Positions 15,101 through 23,102 of a stretch of 42,129 nucleotides of DNA are shown piece after piece (positions within the stretch are counted from its first letter, which is position 1; the number at the start of each line of letters is the position of its first letter). The DNA comes from a virus, in IMG/VR virus record IMGVR_UViG_3300046474_000604, positions 1 to 42,129 of that record. One strand, written 5' to 3'. Made by a program: the position numbers and the translations under genes. Under the pieces are notes generated by a model that made no database searches, had not been told where the DNA came from, and saw only the letters and a list, made by a program, of their open reading frames with translations.

Positions 15101-15396
15101 CAGAAACGCTTCCTTGTCCACAACAGCGCATGCGCGCCAACTGGAACCTGAGCCGCCAAGACACCGACGACGACATCTTCGCGGTTGGCGTACCAGTGAC
15201 CGATCAACAGCAAAATCGCCTGTTTCACGTCATTGGTGAGCGCCATCTGCTCGGGCCCCTCGGGGGTTTCAGCGATTCGACGATCACAATGCTGCTGAAC
15301 GTACTCCACCGCGGCGTCGAGGTAGGCGCCGATCAATGCGTCGTCGTCATCTCCATCTACCCGCAGGTGTGATTTGATCAGCGGCAGGTCGATCAT
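15100..15396 (-). CDS. Head-tail connector protein (gp6-like)
   Basis: Encodes 98 residues (MIDLPLIKSHLRVDGDDDDALIGAYLDAAVEYV...), matching the HK97 gp6-like connector family: a first helix LIKSHLRVD, acidic turn, second helix with YLDAAVEYVQQHC, and a C-terminal ILLLIGHWYANRE helix. It forms the ring below the portal. The ATG at 15396 overlaps the upstream stop (ATGA); a GTG one codon earlier is also possible. Confidence 0.85.
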   Translation of the reverse strand: MIDLPLIKSHLRVDGDDDDALIGAYLDAAVEYVQQHCDRRIAETPEGPEQMALTNDVKQAILLLIGHWYANREDVVVGVLAAQVPVGAHALLWTRKRF

Positions 15397-15572
15397 CACT
15401 TCGCCTCTTTTTTCGTGGTTTTCTTCAGCTCCGGAACCGCCTCTACCTCTTCGGCTAACTCCATACCGATCAAGGCTTCAGCGATATCATCTGCTACTTC
15501 ACGCTCTTCGAACTGGTCAAAGTTACCTGCGTGGTAGTGGGAAAACTGGCGTAACGCTCGAATCTTCTTCAT
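15396..15572 (-). CDS. Small hypothetical protein between capsid and connector
   Basis: Encodes 58 residues (MKKIRALRQFSHYHAGNFDQFEEREV...), acidic in the middle with a Lys-rich tail (KKTTKKEAK). Small proteins in this position between the capsid and gp6-like connector are common in HK97-type phages but have no assigned function. No strong ribosome site is visible before the ATG at 15572, and a terminator hairpin lies directly upstream (15577-15602), so expression probably depends on antiterminated read-through. Confidence 0.65.
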   Translation of the reverse strand: MKKIRALRQFSHYHAGNFDQFEEREVADDIAEALIGMELAEEVEAVPELKKTTKKEAK

Positions 15573-15576
15573 TGGC

Positions 15577-15602
15577 AAAACAGGGGCCGTTGCCAACCCC
15601 TG
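15577..15602 (-). terminator. Hairpin/terminator after capsid gene
   Basis: CAGGGG-loop(10)-CCCCTG followed by TTTT on the minus strand, just after the capsid stop and before the next start codon. The loop contains further TTG/CAA pairing. The short T-run makes it a moderate call. Confidence 0.6.
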
Positions 15603-15614
15603 CCTCGGTAGCAA

Positions 15615-16772
15615 TCAGGCCGCGAAAGCGCCTTTGATGACTGCGGTTGGGCGATAGTGAGCCAGCGCCAGGCGCTCTTCACACAGGATGGTCACCATGT
15701 TTTTCACGAAGTTGTCGCGATCTTCGCGACTGACCTCGACAGTGGCATCCATGCGGTCCCAGACCTGCGAAGCCAGATCGAAGCCGCCCACGGTGAAGGT
15801 GCCCAGGGCTTGTGCTTTGGTGGCTACAACAGGCAGGCCCCACATCACTTTGGCTGCAAAGGCCGCTGGGCCACCGAAGATGTAGCGACCGTCAGCATCC
15901 TTGAGCAAGGCAATGGCGTGCCAGTCACGCGGGTTCAGGATGATGCCAGAGGCCTCGAACTCAGATTCGCTGGTCTGAAAGATCGCGTGAGCGATCAAGT
16001 CAGCGCGCGTATCGCCGGCAACGGTGAGAGCGGCGTCGTACGCCGTTGCGACCTTATTGAGGCCGTTCAGGTTGTCGCCGGTGCCGTCGCCATTGAGCAA
16101 CTGTCCCTCCTCGATCAACGCCAAGCCGAACAGAAGGCGGTTGTTCACATACGACTCCAGCATCGGAGCGTCGTCCATCACCTGGCGGGAAGCCTGAATC
16201 CAGTGAGCAATGGTTTTTACGGTCGCGGTTTCTTTGGTGAAGGTCAGCTGCGATTCAGGCTTGAGGTTTCCCTCAGCCACCGGCGCCGCGCTGTTGGTGA
16301 ATACGTTCTCGCGCACGTATTCCAGGGAGTTAGAGCTGATACGCCCTTGAGCCAGCAGGTCGCGGATGGTCAGGCGACGAAGGCCTGGCATCAAGATACC
16401 TGCATTGCGTTGCGGATCAATCAGGGCGCCAGCCGAGGCGGCGCCGCTGCCCAGGGCCTTATCGAAGCTCTTCACATCGACCTTGCCCGAAGACTTTCCG
16501 TCCCAGGACTTCTTCAGGTCTTCGGCGGTGCGCTCGGCGAAGGATTTTTGGGTGCTGGGATTGTCCAGATTACCACCGGAAAGCTTTTGCTCCAGGTCAA
16601 ACAGGCGGGTGCCAGACTTGGTCAGCTCTTCCTGTACGGCCTGCAGATCGGTTTGCAGCTTCTTGCTGACGGCGCCGGTCTCGGTAATTTCTTTCTTCTG
16701 CGCATCGAACAGTTGAGTCATGTTCGCCTGCGCGTCTTCGATAGCCTTCTGGATTTGGGCCAATTCGGACAT
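15615..16772 (-). CDS. HK97-family major capsid protein
   Basis: Encodes 385 residues. Residues 1-100 are a coiled-coil delta domain (repeated Leu/Gln/Lys heptads, e.g. LQTDLQAVQEELTKSG) that acts as scaffold and should be removed by the protease. The shell domain follows: AGALIDPQ at about 115, the RDLLAQGRI segment, IAHWIQASRQVMDDAP, and a C-terminal DATVEVSREDRDNFVKNMV, all typical of the HK97 fold. An AGGA ribosome site lies upstream of the ATG, three bases after the protease stop. Confidence 0.95.
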   Translation of the reverse strand: MSELAQIQKAIEDAQANMTQLFDAQKKEITETGAVSKKLQTDLQAVQEELTKSGTRLFDLEQKLSGGNLDNPSTQKSFAERTAEDLKKSWDGKSSGKVDVKSFDKALGSGAASAGALIDPQRNAGILMPGLRRLTIRDLLAQGRISSNSLEYVRENVFTNSAAPVAEGNLKPESQLTFTKETATVKTIAHWIQASRQVMDDAPMLESYVNNRLLFGLALIEEGQLLNGDGTGDNLNGLNKVATAYDAALTVAGDTRADLIAHAIFQTSESEFEASGIILNPRDWHAIALLKDADGRYIFGGPAAFAAKVMWGLPVVATKAQALGTFTVGGFDLASQVWDRMDATVEVSREDRDNFVKNMVTILCEERLALAHYRPTAVIKGAFAA

Positions 16773-16775
16773 GGT

Positions 16776-17438
16776 TTATTTTCCTACAGTTGGGAAAGAC
16801 TTGAGGCGATCGAGGATCGCGGTGATTTCGCCACCTTCGGAATCGCTCCGAACTGCGGACTTAAACCGGGCAATAAAACCCAGGGCTTGCGACTTCGAGA
16901 GGCCGGCCGAATCCCTCAGCCAGTGCTCTACATCGCGAATGGTGGTGATCGACTCCAGACTTTTCATGGATTCGATGGTCGCCTGCTCATTTGCAGGGAA
17001 GGTGCAGATGCTGATCTCGCGCAGTGCGGTGACGCTTTTGAACGCCCGCCCGGTCTCGATCATGTTGAAATCGTCCTTGGTCACGGAGAAGCCGACCGAC
17101 ATGCCGCCGACGGTGCCGTGCTCCATTGCAGCCTTGAGATCGGTCGCGCCGGAATGGCCTGGCGTCAGCTCGCCACGGACGAGCAGCCCCTTGCTGTCTT
17201 CTTCCAGCGCCTGCCATTTGCCGACCGGGATTTCCCAAGTTTTGTGGTTGAAGAACATGCCGACCTGGCGGCTTTGGCCCTCGAGCACCTTCTTAAAAGC
17301 CCCGGACAGAATGATGTCACCGTCCGAATCGGTCACACCGAACACGCTGGCATAACCCTCGAACACGCCCTGTTTGCCGCCGGAGGCGAATTTGATTTCT
17401 GCCTGCTCGAAGGCAAGCGTCTTGTTGATAGTGGACAT
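16776..17438 (-). CDS. HK97-type prohead protease
   Basis: Encodes 220 residues. The S78 peptidase pattern is visible: EGYASVFGVTDSDGDIILSGAF near residue 25, a MFFNHKTWEIPVG segment carrying the catalytic-type His, and TVGGMSVGFSV with the catalytic-type Ser near residue 115. It cleaves the scaffold domain of the capsid protein during head maturation. A TGGAG ribosome site precedes the ATG, and the gene lies directly between portal and capsid genes, the standard HK97 order. A terminator overlaps the portal gene end upstream. Confidence 0.9.
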   Translation of the reverse strand: MSTINKTLAFEQAEIKFASGGKQGVFEGYASVFGVTDSDGDIILSGAFKKVLEGQSRQVGMFFNHKTWEIPVGKWQALEEDSKGLLVRGELTPGHSGATDLKAAMEHGTVGGMSVGFSVTKDDFNMIETGRAFKSVTALREISICTFPANEQATIESMKSLESITTIRDVEHWLRDSAGLSKSQALGFIARFKSAVRSDSEGGEITAILDRLKSFPTVGK

Positions 17439-17450
17439 TCCGGTCTCCAG

Positions 17451-17485
17451 AAAAACTAAGCCCCGCTCGGGGCGGGGCTTGTTTT
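17451..17485. terminator. Terminator overlapping the end of the portal gene
   Basis: AAGCCCCGC-loop(5)-GCGGGGCTT, a perfect 9-bp stem that includes part of the portal stop codon region. On the minus strand it is followed by AGTTTTT, on the plus strand by GTTTT, so it could work in both directions. Confidence 0.8.
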
Positions 17486-18727
17486 GCCAAGTTGATCAAG
17501 CGGCACGTTTTGCGATTGCCTGGTGGCCACGTCTCCGCCAGGCAGCGGCGGGCGATTGTTGACCCGGCGCCCTTCATTGATCGTGAGCAGTCCCGTATCG
17601 ACCAAGGTTTTCATGTAGTTCGCCCGGGCCGTTGAGTCGCCACTCAGGAGGCCATCACGGTTGTGTTCGGCGTGTATGCGACCGAGGTCGGAGGGCTTCA
17701 CCAGCCAGCGCAGAATGCCGACTTCCCATATCTCCAGATATGCGTCCAGGCTGTACTGAAGAAAGCCAAGGTTTTGCTGCTCAATGCCGGATCCCCAACT
17801 GGTGGATTTTTCTACATCACCCACCAGATGCGGTGGAACGCCGAAAAACCGCGCCACTTCACTGACCTGAAACTTCCTTGCCGCCATGGTTTCAGCGTCC
17901 TGGGGACTGACGCCGATAGCCTGAGTGGTGAATCCGCCCTCAAGAACCCACAGCCGCTTCTTGACCGGGCCGCCAGAGATCTCTTTAAAGTTCTCCTCGA
18001 CCTGGGCGCGCTGCTCTTTGTTCAGCAGCTTGCCCTCGCCTGTCATCAGCAGTTGTGGCGACTTGGCGCCGTTGGCGTAGAAGTCGCGCTGCTGATCCTC
18101 CATGGCCACCGCCACACCAACTGTCTTCGCAGCGAAGGCGATCGGCGACAGTCCGACAAGCCCGTTAAAGCCAAAGCCCTTGAGATGGAAAATCTCACTT
18201 TGCTTGAAATCGGCGTACTCACTATCTCGACGATAGCGGTAGACGATCCGCTTTCCTTCCAGGCGTACGTCCATGTTTACCGACATGAGCGGTACAAGGC
18301 TGATCACATCGCCGACCGAGTTCCGCTCTATCAGCGCATAGGCGTTGCCGTAGTAACAGAGCTGCATGGTCATCGAAACGCGAAAATCGAATGCCGTCAT
18401 GAACTGGTTCGGGCTGTACCGCAGCAAGCGCGCCAAGGGGTTCTGCAAATCGACTTTCTGGCGGTCATCACCCTTCGTCTCAAACACATCCAGCGGCATG
18501 CATGCGGTCACGCTGCTTATCAGCCGGACACACGCGAATACCGTTGAGATTTGCAGCGAGCGCTCATCGTTGACGGTGGAATCACCCACGGTGCCCGTTG
18601 CCGATACCGGGCCGGTTTGAGACCCCTTTTCCGGGGTGACCAGACGGCCGCCAACGAAGAAGCTGGCCATGCGCGCCCAGAAAGGACTGCGGGTGCGCAG
18701 GTCAATGCTGTAGTCGGTGTCTGCCAT
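17456..18727 (-). CDS. HK97-family portal protein
   Basis: Encodes 423 residues with the phage portal (HK97 family) pattern: RSLQISTVFACVRLISSV near residue 55, NQFMTAFDFRVSMTMQLCYYGNAYALI around 95, the IFHLKGFGFNGLVGLSPI segment around 170, and FGVPPHLVGDVEKSTSWGSGIEQQNLGFLQYSL around 290. It forms the dodecameric DNA gateway at the capsid vertex. The start codon overlaps the TerL stop (TAATG). The C-terminus is short and basic-poor, and the stop lies inside a terminator hairpin. Confidence 0.95.
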   Translation of the reverse strand: MADTDYSIDLRTRSPFWARMASFFVGGRLVTPEKGSQTGPVSATGTVGDSTVNDERSLQISTVFACVRLISSVTACMPLDVFETKGDDRQKVDLQNPLARLLRYSPNQFMTAFDFRVSMTMQLCYYGNAYALIERNSVGDVISLVPLMSVNMDVRLEGKRIVYRYRRDSEYADFKQSEIFHLKGFGFNGLVGLSPIAFAAKTVGVAVAMEDQQRDFYANGAKSPQLLMTGEGKLLNKEQRAQVEENFKEISGGPVKKRLWVLEGGFTTQAIGVSPQDAETMAARKFQVSEVARFFGVPPHLVGDVEKSTSWGSGIEQQNLGFLQYSLDAYLEIWEVGILRWLVKPSDLGRIHAEHNRDGLLSGDSTARANYMKTLVDTGLLTINEGRRVNNRPPLPGGDVATRQSQNVPLDQLGKTSPAPSGA

Positions 18728-20448
18728 TACATGCTCATTGGTCTGGAAAGGAAGTCATCGACGGATCCCTGTGTCTCGCTGTTCGCGAGCACTCGACCTA
18801 TCGCCATGATCAGCGCCACGGCGCCGTCGATTTTGTTGTCATTGCCCTGCTTGATCGCGCGAACGACGTCGTCGTTGCCCGGCAGGAACTTGCCGATCAC
18901 GTTGCCGATACACCAGGTCATGATCGGGTTGCCGTCGTGGTGGAACCGGCCGGATTCAATCGCCGCCTCCAGCTCTTTCATGGCATCGGACATATTGGTG
19001 TAGTTCTGGGTAATCGTGATCGGCGAAAGTCCCTCGTCATCCAACTGGTGACTTAGGTTGGTAGCGCCGTGCGGGTCAATCGGGCTTTCGCGTACTGGCG
19101 CCAGCTTGTTAGCCTCTTTGCACTCCTCGAGGATGTCCCGATAGTCGATCTCGGCACCCTGCGATGTGTACAGGTAGCCAGCGTTTAGCCAGGCCTGGAA
19201 CCGTTCGAACATTCGCCTGTTGTCGGTATTGAAAGCGGTGTCTTCTGGCACCCAGAACCGTGGCGCAACGCTGTAATAGTGGATTTTCCCGTCGATCTCC
19301 CGCCAAAACAGCCGGGCCATCGAGTTCATATCCAGCTTGCGGGCCAGATCGAGACCGAGATTGCACTCCTGCCCCTCGAACTGCTCCAGGTTGAGGCTGA
19401 CGTCTTCGCACGCTTTCCAGCTCTGCAGGTTGAAAAAACCTGATTTGGCGCTCACCCAGACGTTGAGATGCTTGGTCTTGAACGTGTTGGTGAACCGCGC
19501 CGAGCGAATTGCACGCTGCTGCTGGCTCTCCAGGTACTCCTGAAATACCGAAACCCCTATGCATGGGTTGGCCTTTGCCAAGTTCTTCGGGTCCGTCCAG
19601 TCGTCGCCCTCGTCCAGCGTCCAGATATAGCCGAACAGCTCGTCGTCCGGCACCGTGCCGTCCAACATCTCCAGCACCTGGCGGCGCTTGTCGTAGCACG
19701 GGCCCTCGATGTTCGCCCCGGCCGTCGTGATGATGAACATCAGCGGTTGTCGGCGGGCGCCCATGCCTGTGAGCATGGTGTCGTACAAAGCGGCAGTTTC
19801 GTGTTCGTGGAATTCGTCGATGATCGCGCAACTGGGCGATGCACCGTCGCCAGGGTCTCCGATCAAGGGCTCAAACCGACTGTTGTCGGCCGGTATGTTC
19901 ATGTTCGAGGCATTGATCTCAATGCCAACGGCCCTGATCAGCATCGGGGACCGCTGAATCATCAGCTTGGCCGGCCGGAATACTTCCCACGCCTGCTTTT
20001 CACTCGTCGCGCCGGCGTAAACCTCGGCGCCGAACTCCTTGTCCATGACGAACATGCTGGAGCCGACACCGGCGGCAATCACGCTTTTGCCATTCTTGCG
20101 CGGTACTTCCCAATAGCTTTCGCGGAACCGGCGGTAGGCGCCCTTCTTCCTCACCCAGCCGAAGGTGCAGGCCAGGCCGAACAGTTGCCACGGTTCAAGG
20201 GTGATCAGTTGCCGCTTGTAGGCCCACTCGCCCTTCGTGTGCGGCAGAAGCTGTATGAATTTCAGCTTCTTCTCGGCCTTGGCCGGGTCGAATTTGAACG
20301 GAAAATCTTTCGACCGGCTTTTGGTGACGTCGTCAAAATGCCGCTCGATGGCCTGGTGAATGTACCGACAGGCTGGAAACTTGCCTTTAAGGACCGACCT
20401 CGCCCAAACCATCGCCTTATCGACGTTGGCGTGGGTGGTTTTGGCCAT
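18727..20448 (-). CDS. Terminase large subunit
   Basis: Encodes 573 residues. The ATPase domain shows a Walker A-type motif in [15 protein letters not shown] (about residue 120) and Walker B in [11 protein letters not shown] (about 210), followed by a coupling segment [11 protein letters not shown]. The C-terminal nuclease domain begins near [14 protein letters not shown] (about 350), with catalytic-type Asp residues. This is the Terminase_1/HK97 TerL class, used by cos-type phages. It cuts concatemeric DNA and pumps it through the portal. It starts in an ATGA overlap with the TerS stop. Confidence 0.95.
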   Translation of the reverse strand: MAKTTHANVDKAMVWARSVLKGKFPACRYIHQAIERHFDDVTKSRSKDFPFKFDPAKAEKKLKFIQLLPHTKGEWAYKRQLITLEPWQLFGLACTFGWVRKKGAYRRFRESYWEVPRKNGKSVIAAGVGSSMFVMDKEFGAEVYAGATSEKQAWEVFRPAKLMIQRSPMLIRAVGIEINASNMNIPADNSRFEPLIGDPGDGASPSCAIIDEFHEHETAALYDTMLTGMGARRQPLMFIITTAGANIEGPCYDKRRQVLEMLDGTVPDDELFGYIWTLDEGDDWTDPKNLAKANPCIGVSVFQEYLESQQQRAIRSARFTNTFKTKHLNVWVSAKSGFFNLQSWKACEDVSLNLEQFEGQECNLGLDLARKLDMNSMARLFWREIDGKIHYYSVAPRFWVPEDTAFNTDNRRMFERFQAWLNAGYLYTSQGAEIDYRDILEECKEANKLAPVRESPIDPHGATNLSHQLDDEGLSPITITQNYTNMSDAMKELEAAIESGRFHHDGNPIMTWCIGNVIGKFLPGNDDVVRAIKQGNDNKIDGAVALIMAIGRVLANSETQGSVDDFLSRPMSM

Positions 20449-20927
20449 CAGGTACTCAGAAGGTCTGAAAACGGGTTTGTGGGCTCCGGCTTATTGCCGC
20501 CGATGATTCTGGTTCTGCTGGCCGGGTCCAGGCCCAACATCGAACCGAACGTGACCATTTGGCGCATCGCCTCGTTGGCGGCGGTAAGCGCCGGGTTCTT
20601 GATCGGGCTGCCCATGGCAGACGTGACCACAATCCCGAACTGCTGGACGGAATCTTGAGCCAGGCGCCAGTTGCCGTAGGCGGTGCAAAACGCCTCGACG
20701 TTATGCAGATCCGTCAGCGCCAACACCTTCGCGGAGCAGAGCTGCGGGACAATCATCTGCCAGACGCGGCGAGCGTTTTCGCTCAACCAATCCGGCGGAT
20801 CAATGTCGTTGACCAATGAGAAATCTGGTTCGTGTTTATTCAGCGCGCGCTTGCCTGGATTACCGGCCAGCGCCTTCTGGGCCGTGGGTTTCGGACGACG
20901 GCCCGACCGTCCCGCGACCCCCGGCAT
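20448..20927 (-). CDS. Terminase small subunit, P27 family
   Basis: Encodes 159 residues with the P27-family pattern: a basic N-terminus ([22 protein letters not shown]), [20 protein letters not shown] near residue 60, and a C-terminal segment [30 protein letters not shown] that is typical of the family. It recognises the packaging site and recruits TerL. AGGAG ribosome site seven bases before the ATG. An HNH endonuclease gene lies just upstream, the arrangement found in cos phages. Confidence 0.9.
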   Translation of the reverse strand: MPGVAGRSGRRPKPTAQKALAGNPGKRALNKHEPDFSLVNDIDPPDWLSENARRVWQMIVPQLCSAKVLALTDLHNVEAFCTAYGNWRLAQDSVQQFGIVVTSAMGSPIKNPALTAANEAMRQMVTFGSMLGLDPASRTRIIGGNKPEPTNPFSDLLST

Positions 20928-21086
20928 TGGCTAACTCCTGAACTTTATATTTCGCGGCGACAGAAGAACGGTGGGATGGACCATTTCCGAGCAAAAGATC
21001 TGGAAGTTTTTTCCTCCCCCCTCCGCCATTTGAGAATTATTCTCACGCACCAACTAAGTGCAAGCACCAAAACAGTGCGAAGCCGG
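20928..21086. other. Non-coding gap between HNH and TerS; candidate cos region
   Basis: No convincing gene. It contains a purine-rich stretch on the minus strand (about 21005-21026, GGAGGGGGGAGG-type) and a perfect palindrome TGAGAAT-T-ATTCTCA (21031-21045). In HK97-type phages with an adjacent HNH gene the cohesive-end site lies near here, so this is the best candidate for cos; no cos sequence can be identified by eye. Confidence 0.35.
21031..21045. promoter_or_regulatory. Fur-box-like 7-1-7 palindrome
   Basis: TGAGAAT-T-ATTCTCA is a perfect 15-base palindrome, differing from the 7-1-7 Fur consensus TGATAAT-N-ATTATCA by one symmetric change in each arm. GAGAAT/ATTCTC half-sites are common in Pseudomonas Fur boxes. 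It may equally be a phage-specific site such as part of cos. Confidence 0.35.
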
Positions 21087-21485
21087 TCATTTGACCGGGT
21101 AGCCATCCAGCCCGGCGGGCGGCCGGTACTCGTAGCCAAGGTCCTCGGCTGTCTTTTGGTGATGGCAACCACCGACACCCTTGCAGAGCACCTGGCAGTT
21201 CTCCTCCACATCCTTGCCACCCTTGGATAGCGATACGGTGTGGTCCAGTTCGAAGCCGCCCGGGTAATCGGTAAGCCTGCCGCACCTGGCGCAGGTTGGG
21301 TCCTTGGTCCAGACGCTCAGACGGCGCTTCTGTAGCGCTCGGCCAGCCAAACGTGGGGCGCTGCCATGGCTTTTGATCTTGGCCAGGTGTGCGTGGTCAT
21401 CGCAGTAGGCGGCGTTGCGGTGCAGCGTGTTGCAGCCTGCGTGACGACAGGGCTTCTGTGGGCGCTGCGGCATTCGGTGGCTCAC
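21087..21485 (-). CDS. HNH endonuclease (packaging-associated)
   Basis: Encodes 132 residues. Two Cys pairs (CRHAGC and CARCG) and the core motif FELDHTVSLSKGGKD...ENCQVLCKGVGGCHHQKT identify an HNH nuclease of the type found beside terminase genes; in HK97-like phages this protein is needed with TerL for cos cutting. It starts at a GTG overlapping the previous stop (GTGA); an ATG four codons later (MPQRPQKP) is a reasonable alternative. Position immediately before TerS supports the packaging role. Confidence 0.9.
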   Translation of the reverse strand: MSHRMPQRPQKPCRHAGCNTLHRNAAYCDDHAHLAKIKSHGSAPRLAGRALQKRRLSVWTKDPTCARCGRLTDYPGGFELDHTVSLSKGGKDVEENCQVLCKGVGGCHHQKTAEDLGYEYRPPAGLDGYPVK

Positions 21486-21610
21486 TCAACGGTAGCGCGC
21501 GGCCAGATCGACCGGGCGTAAGCCAGAGCACCAGCGCAGGCGTGGTCTTCTGGCATGATCATGGGGAACGGCGGATAGCCTGGCACTGCGACGTACCAGG
21601 ACTTCTTCAC
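21482..21610 (-). CDS. Small conserved phage protein (42 aa)
   Basis: Encodes 42 residues (KKSWYVAVPGYPPFPMIM... after the initiator). The GTG start at 21610 overlaps the Rz1 stop (GTGA) and its own stop overlaps the HNH start, so it is embedded in a chain of coupled genes. The sequence looks like a small soluble protein that I have seen in this position in Pseudomonas phages; the function is not known. A longer frame extending into Rz1 exists but would be a shadow of Rz1. Confidence 0.65.
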   Translation of the reverse strand: MKKSWYVAVPGYPPFPMIMPEDHACAGALAYARSIWPRATVE

Positions 21611-21882
21611 TTGCTCTGACTGCGCAGGATCTGGGCGTCGACCTGATCGGCGCAGGTGTCCAGCAGGTTTACTGCTCGGTCCTTCAGCGTCCACAAATCA
21701 CCGTTCAGTGCCAGGTCTTCATCAGCCGTGCTGATGCGTTCACACGGCACAAGCTCAGGGGGTTCGAGCCTTACCGCCGTTGTCTTTACCACCAGTGGCG
21801 GCGGGCTTGCCGCGCAGGCCGTCAGGCAAAGGCTGAGCAGCCCAGTCACGAACAGGCTTGCTGGTGCGTTTGAGTTGTTCAA
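21607..21882 (-). CDS. Rz1: Outer-membrane spanin lipoprotein (Rz1-like)
   Basis: Encodes 91 residues with a lipoprotein signal: hydrophobic segment then LTAC lipobox with Cys near residue 23. The mature part is Pro-rich at first (SPPPL) and short. The first 128 bases overlap the end of the Rz-like gene in another frame, the classic embedded Rz/Rz1 arrangement. The protein should sit on the inner leaflet of the outer membrane and pair with the Rz-like inner-membrane spanin to fuse the membranes at lysis. Confidence 0.85.
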   Translation of the reverse strand: MNNSNAPASLFVTGLLSLCLTACAASPPPLVVKTTAVRLEPPELVPCERISTADEDLALNGDLWTLKDRAVNLLDTCADQVDAQILRSQSK

Positions 21883-22144
21883 AGTCTTTCCTCGCCTTCA
21901 GGGCTTTCTGTTCGCTGTCCTTGAGGCGCTTGGCCAGGTCAGCCTGATAGTCGGCATTGCGCTGAGCCTCTGCGCGCAGGCTTGTGATGGTGGCCTGGCT
22001 CTCGGTGTTGGCGGCGATGGCGTCCTGCTTGCTCTTGGTCTCGACTGTCAGGTCACCCTGCAGGTCGATGTACCGATACTGCTGAATACCGATGAGCAGG
22101 AGCGAGACCAGGCCGACGATGAATGCAGCGGCAAACGCCTTCAT
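21755..22144 (-). CDS. Rz: Inner-membrane spanin (Rz-like)
   Basis: Encodes 129 residues: an N-terminal membrane anchor (AFIVGLVSLLLIGI, residues 7-20) followed by a long periplasmic coiled coil rich in Gln, Ala, Lys and Glu, and a basic, Pro/Gly-containing C-terminus. This is the type II anchor plus coiled-coil layout of Rz i-spanins. The ATG overlaps the holin stop (ATGA). It works with the Rz1-like lipoprotein encoded in the overlapping frame. Confidence 0.85.
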   Translation of the reverse strand: MKAFAAAFIVGLVSLLLIGIQQYRYIDLQGDLTVETKSKQDAIAANTESQATITSLRAEAQRNADYQADLAKRLKDSEQKALKARKDFEQLKRTSKPVRDWAAQPLPDGLRGKPAATGGKDNGGKARTP

Positions 22145-22464
22145 AGCGTGTCCGCCTTGCGGCCAAGGAAACGGGTAACCAGCTCACGTATGGCCGTGAC
22201 GCCAAGGAAGCCGATTGTGCCGCCGGCGGCGACTGACAGACTCGAGGGCCAGGCCATCCATTCGATGACACTGCTGGCAGACAAGCTTAGGCCGCCGCAG
22301 ATCAGCGCCTCGAATACAATCCGGCGAGTACTGGTCTCCTTGGCGTCGTAGAGAACACGAAGGGCCGAGATAAGGATCGCCATGATTGCGCCCTGCCAAA
22401 GTGGATTCGAAAGAGCGACCCAGAGCGCGGCCCACGTATCTGGCTTTTCAGGCATGGTAGGCAT
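22141..22464 (-). CDS. Holin, lambda family (class I)
   Basis: Encodes 107 residues with three hydrophobic segments (about residues 22-42, 50-67 and 75-95), a Trp-rich N-terminus (MPTMPEKPDTWAALW) and a basic C-terminus (RFLGRKADTL), the pattern of lambda-family phage holins. It should form the inner-membrane lesion that starts lysis. A GGGAGGA ribosome site is eight bases before the ATG at 22464; a second ATG three codons later raises the possibility of a dual start (holin/antiholin), as in lambda S. A terminator lies upstream (22497-22522). Confidence 0.85.
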   Translation of the reverse strand: MPTMPEKPDTWAALWVALSNPLWQGAIMAILISALRVLYDAKETSTRRIVFEALICGGLSLSASSVIEWMAWPSSLSVAAGGTIGFLGVTAIRELVTRFLGRKADTL

Positions 22465-22496
22465 CCGGTGTCCTCCCTTTCGGGGAGCTATAAACG

Positions 22497-22522
22497 AAAA
22501 GACCCCAGCGGATGCTGAGGTC
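22497..22522 (-). terminator. Intrinsic terminator before holin gene
   Basis: GACCTCAGC-atcc-GCTGGGGTC followed by TTTTCG on the minus strand; nine pairs with one G-T wobble. It sits between the 37-residue gene and the holin. Confidence 0.8.
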
Positions 22523-22539
22523 AGGAATGGTTGTGCGTG

Positions 22540-22653
22540 TCATGCCTGCTCGCTGGTCAGATCATCTTTTTGCCACCAGCTCGCGACACTGGCCCCAATA
22601 AGGCCCGCTACTACCCAGTACATCTTTTCGGACTGGCGATGAAAGAAATCCAT
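22540..22653 (-). CDS. Small membrane protein (37 aa) ahead of holin
   Basis: Encodes 37 residues: MDFFHRQSEK, then one hydrophobic segment (MYWVVAGLIGASVASWW) and a charged tail ending TSEQA. A GGAG ribosome site lies eight bases before the ATG. It is the gene immediately upstream of the holin, so a role in lysis timing (for example an antiholin or accessory holin) is possible but not shown. Too short for standard gene-size limits, yet its ribosome site, membrane segment and position support it. Confidence 0.65.
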   Translation of the reverse strand: MDFFHRQSEKMYWVVAGLIGASVASWWQKDDLTSEQA

Positions 22654-22741
22654 GCGCTGACTCCGTGACTGGGCTGTTAAATAAAAGGGCGGGTGTGAGC
22701 CGCCAAGAGAAGCACCCTGGAGCGGGTTGGTGAATCAAGAC

Positions 22742-22761
22742 GCCCCTCTCTTAGGAGGGGC
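22742..22761. other. Hairpin after the Com-linked gene
   Basis: GCCCCTC-loop(6)-GAGGGGC, a perfect 7-bp stem 20-40 bases after the stop of the gene ending at 22782. No T-run follows, so it may protect an mRNA end or be a weak terminator. Confidence 0.45.
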
Positions 22762-22781
22762 TAAACTGCAGAGTTTCAGTG

Positions 22782-23093
22782 TTACAGAACATCCCATGTT
22801 GCGTTGATGGTCGGGGAAAACGCCACCCCACACACGAACCAAATCCCTTGACCCGGCGGGACGTAGAGGGGGAAGGACAGCGACGTGTTCTGACCGACAA
22901 AGACTGTCGGACACTGCGCAGCAGGACTTGTAGGCTTCGTTGAGCCCGTATAAACCCCAACAGTGCTGTTGCTTGACGCGCTAACGTAGAGCGTACGAAG
23001 AACTGCGCCGTTTACGTTTTCCGCAATGCTTACAGCTTCGAAAACACTGTTGATTTGGCCGTTTTTGAAGCGAGTGCCTACTGATTCAGTCAT
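22782..23093 (-). CDS. Hypothetical phage protein downstream of Com-like gene
   Basis: Encodes 103 residues, beta-rich by composition with several Val/Thr/Ser runs and a FVGQNTSLSFPLYVPPGQGIWFV segment; no signal peptide, no metal motif and no resemblance to Mom or to a methyltransferase. It starts nine bases after the Com-like stop, with an AGGTAA ribosome site inside that short gap. The tight spacing makes it the natural candidate for translational control by the Com-like protein. Function unknown; an accessory structural or lysis-module protein are both possible. Confidence 0.65.
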   Translation of the reverse strand: MTESVGTRFKNGQINSVFEAVSIAENVNGAVLRTLYVSASSNSTVGVYTGSTKPTSPAAQCPTVFVGQNTSLSFPLYVPPGQGIWFVCGVAFSPTINATWDVL

Positions 23094-23102
23094 TTTGATT
23101 AC

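Noticed and set aside
15657-17459. A 600-codon open frame on the plus strand opposite capsid and protease genes
   Set aside because: It is the exact antisense of two well supported head genes in GC-rich DNA, has no ribosome site and an amino-acid composition typical of antisense frames.
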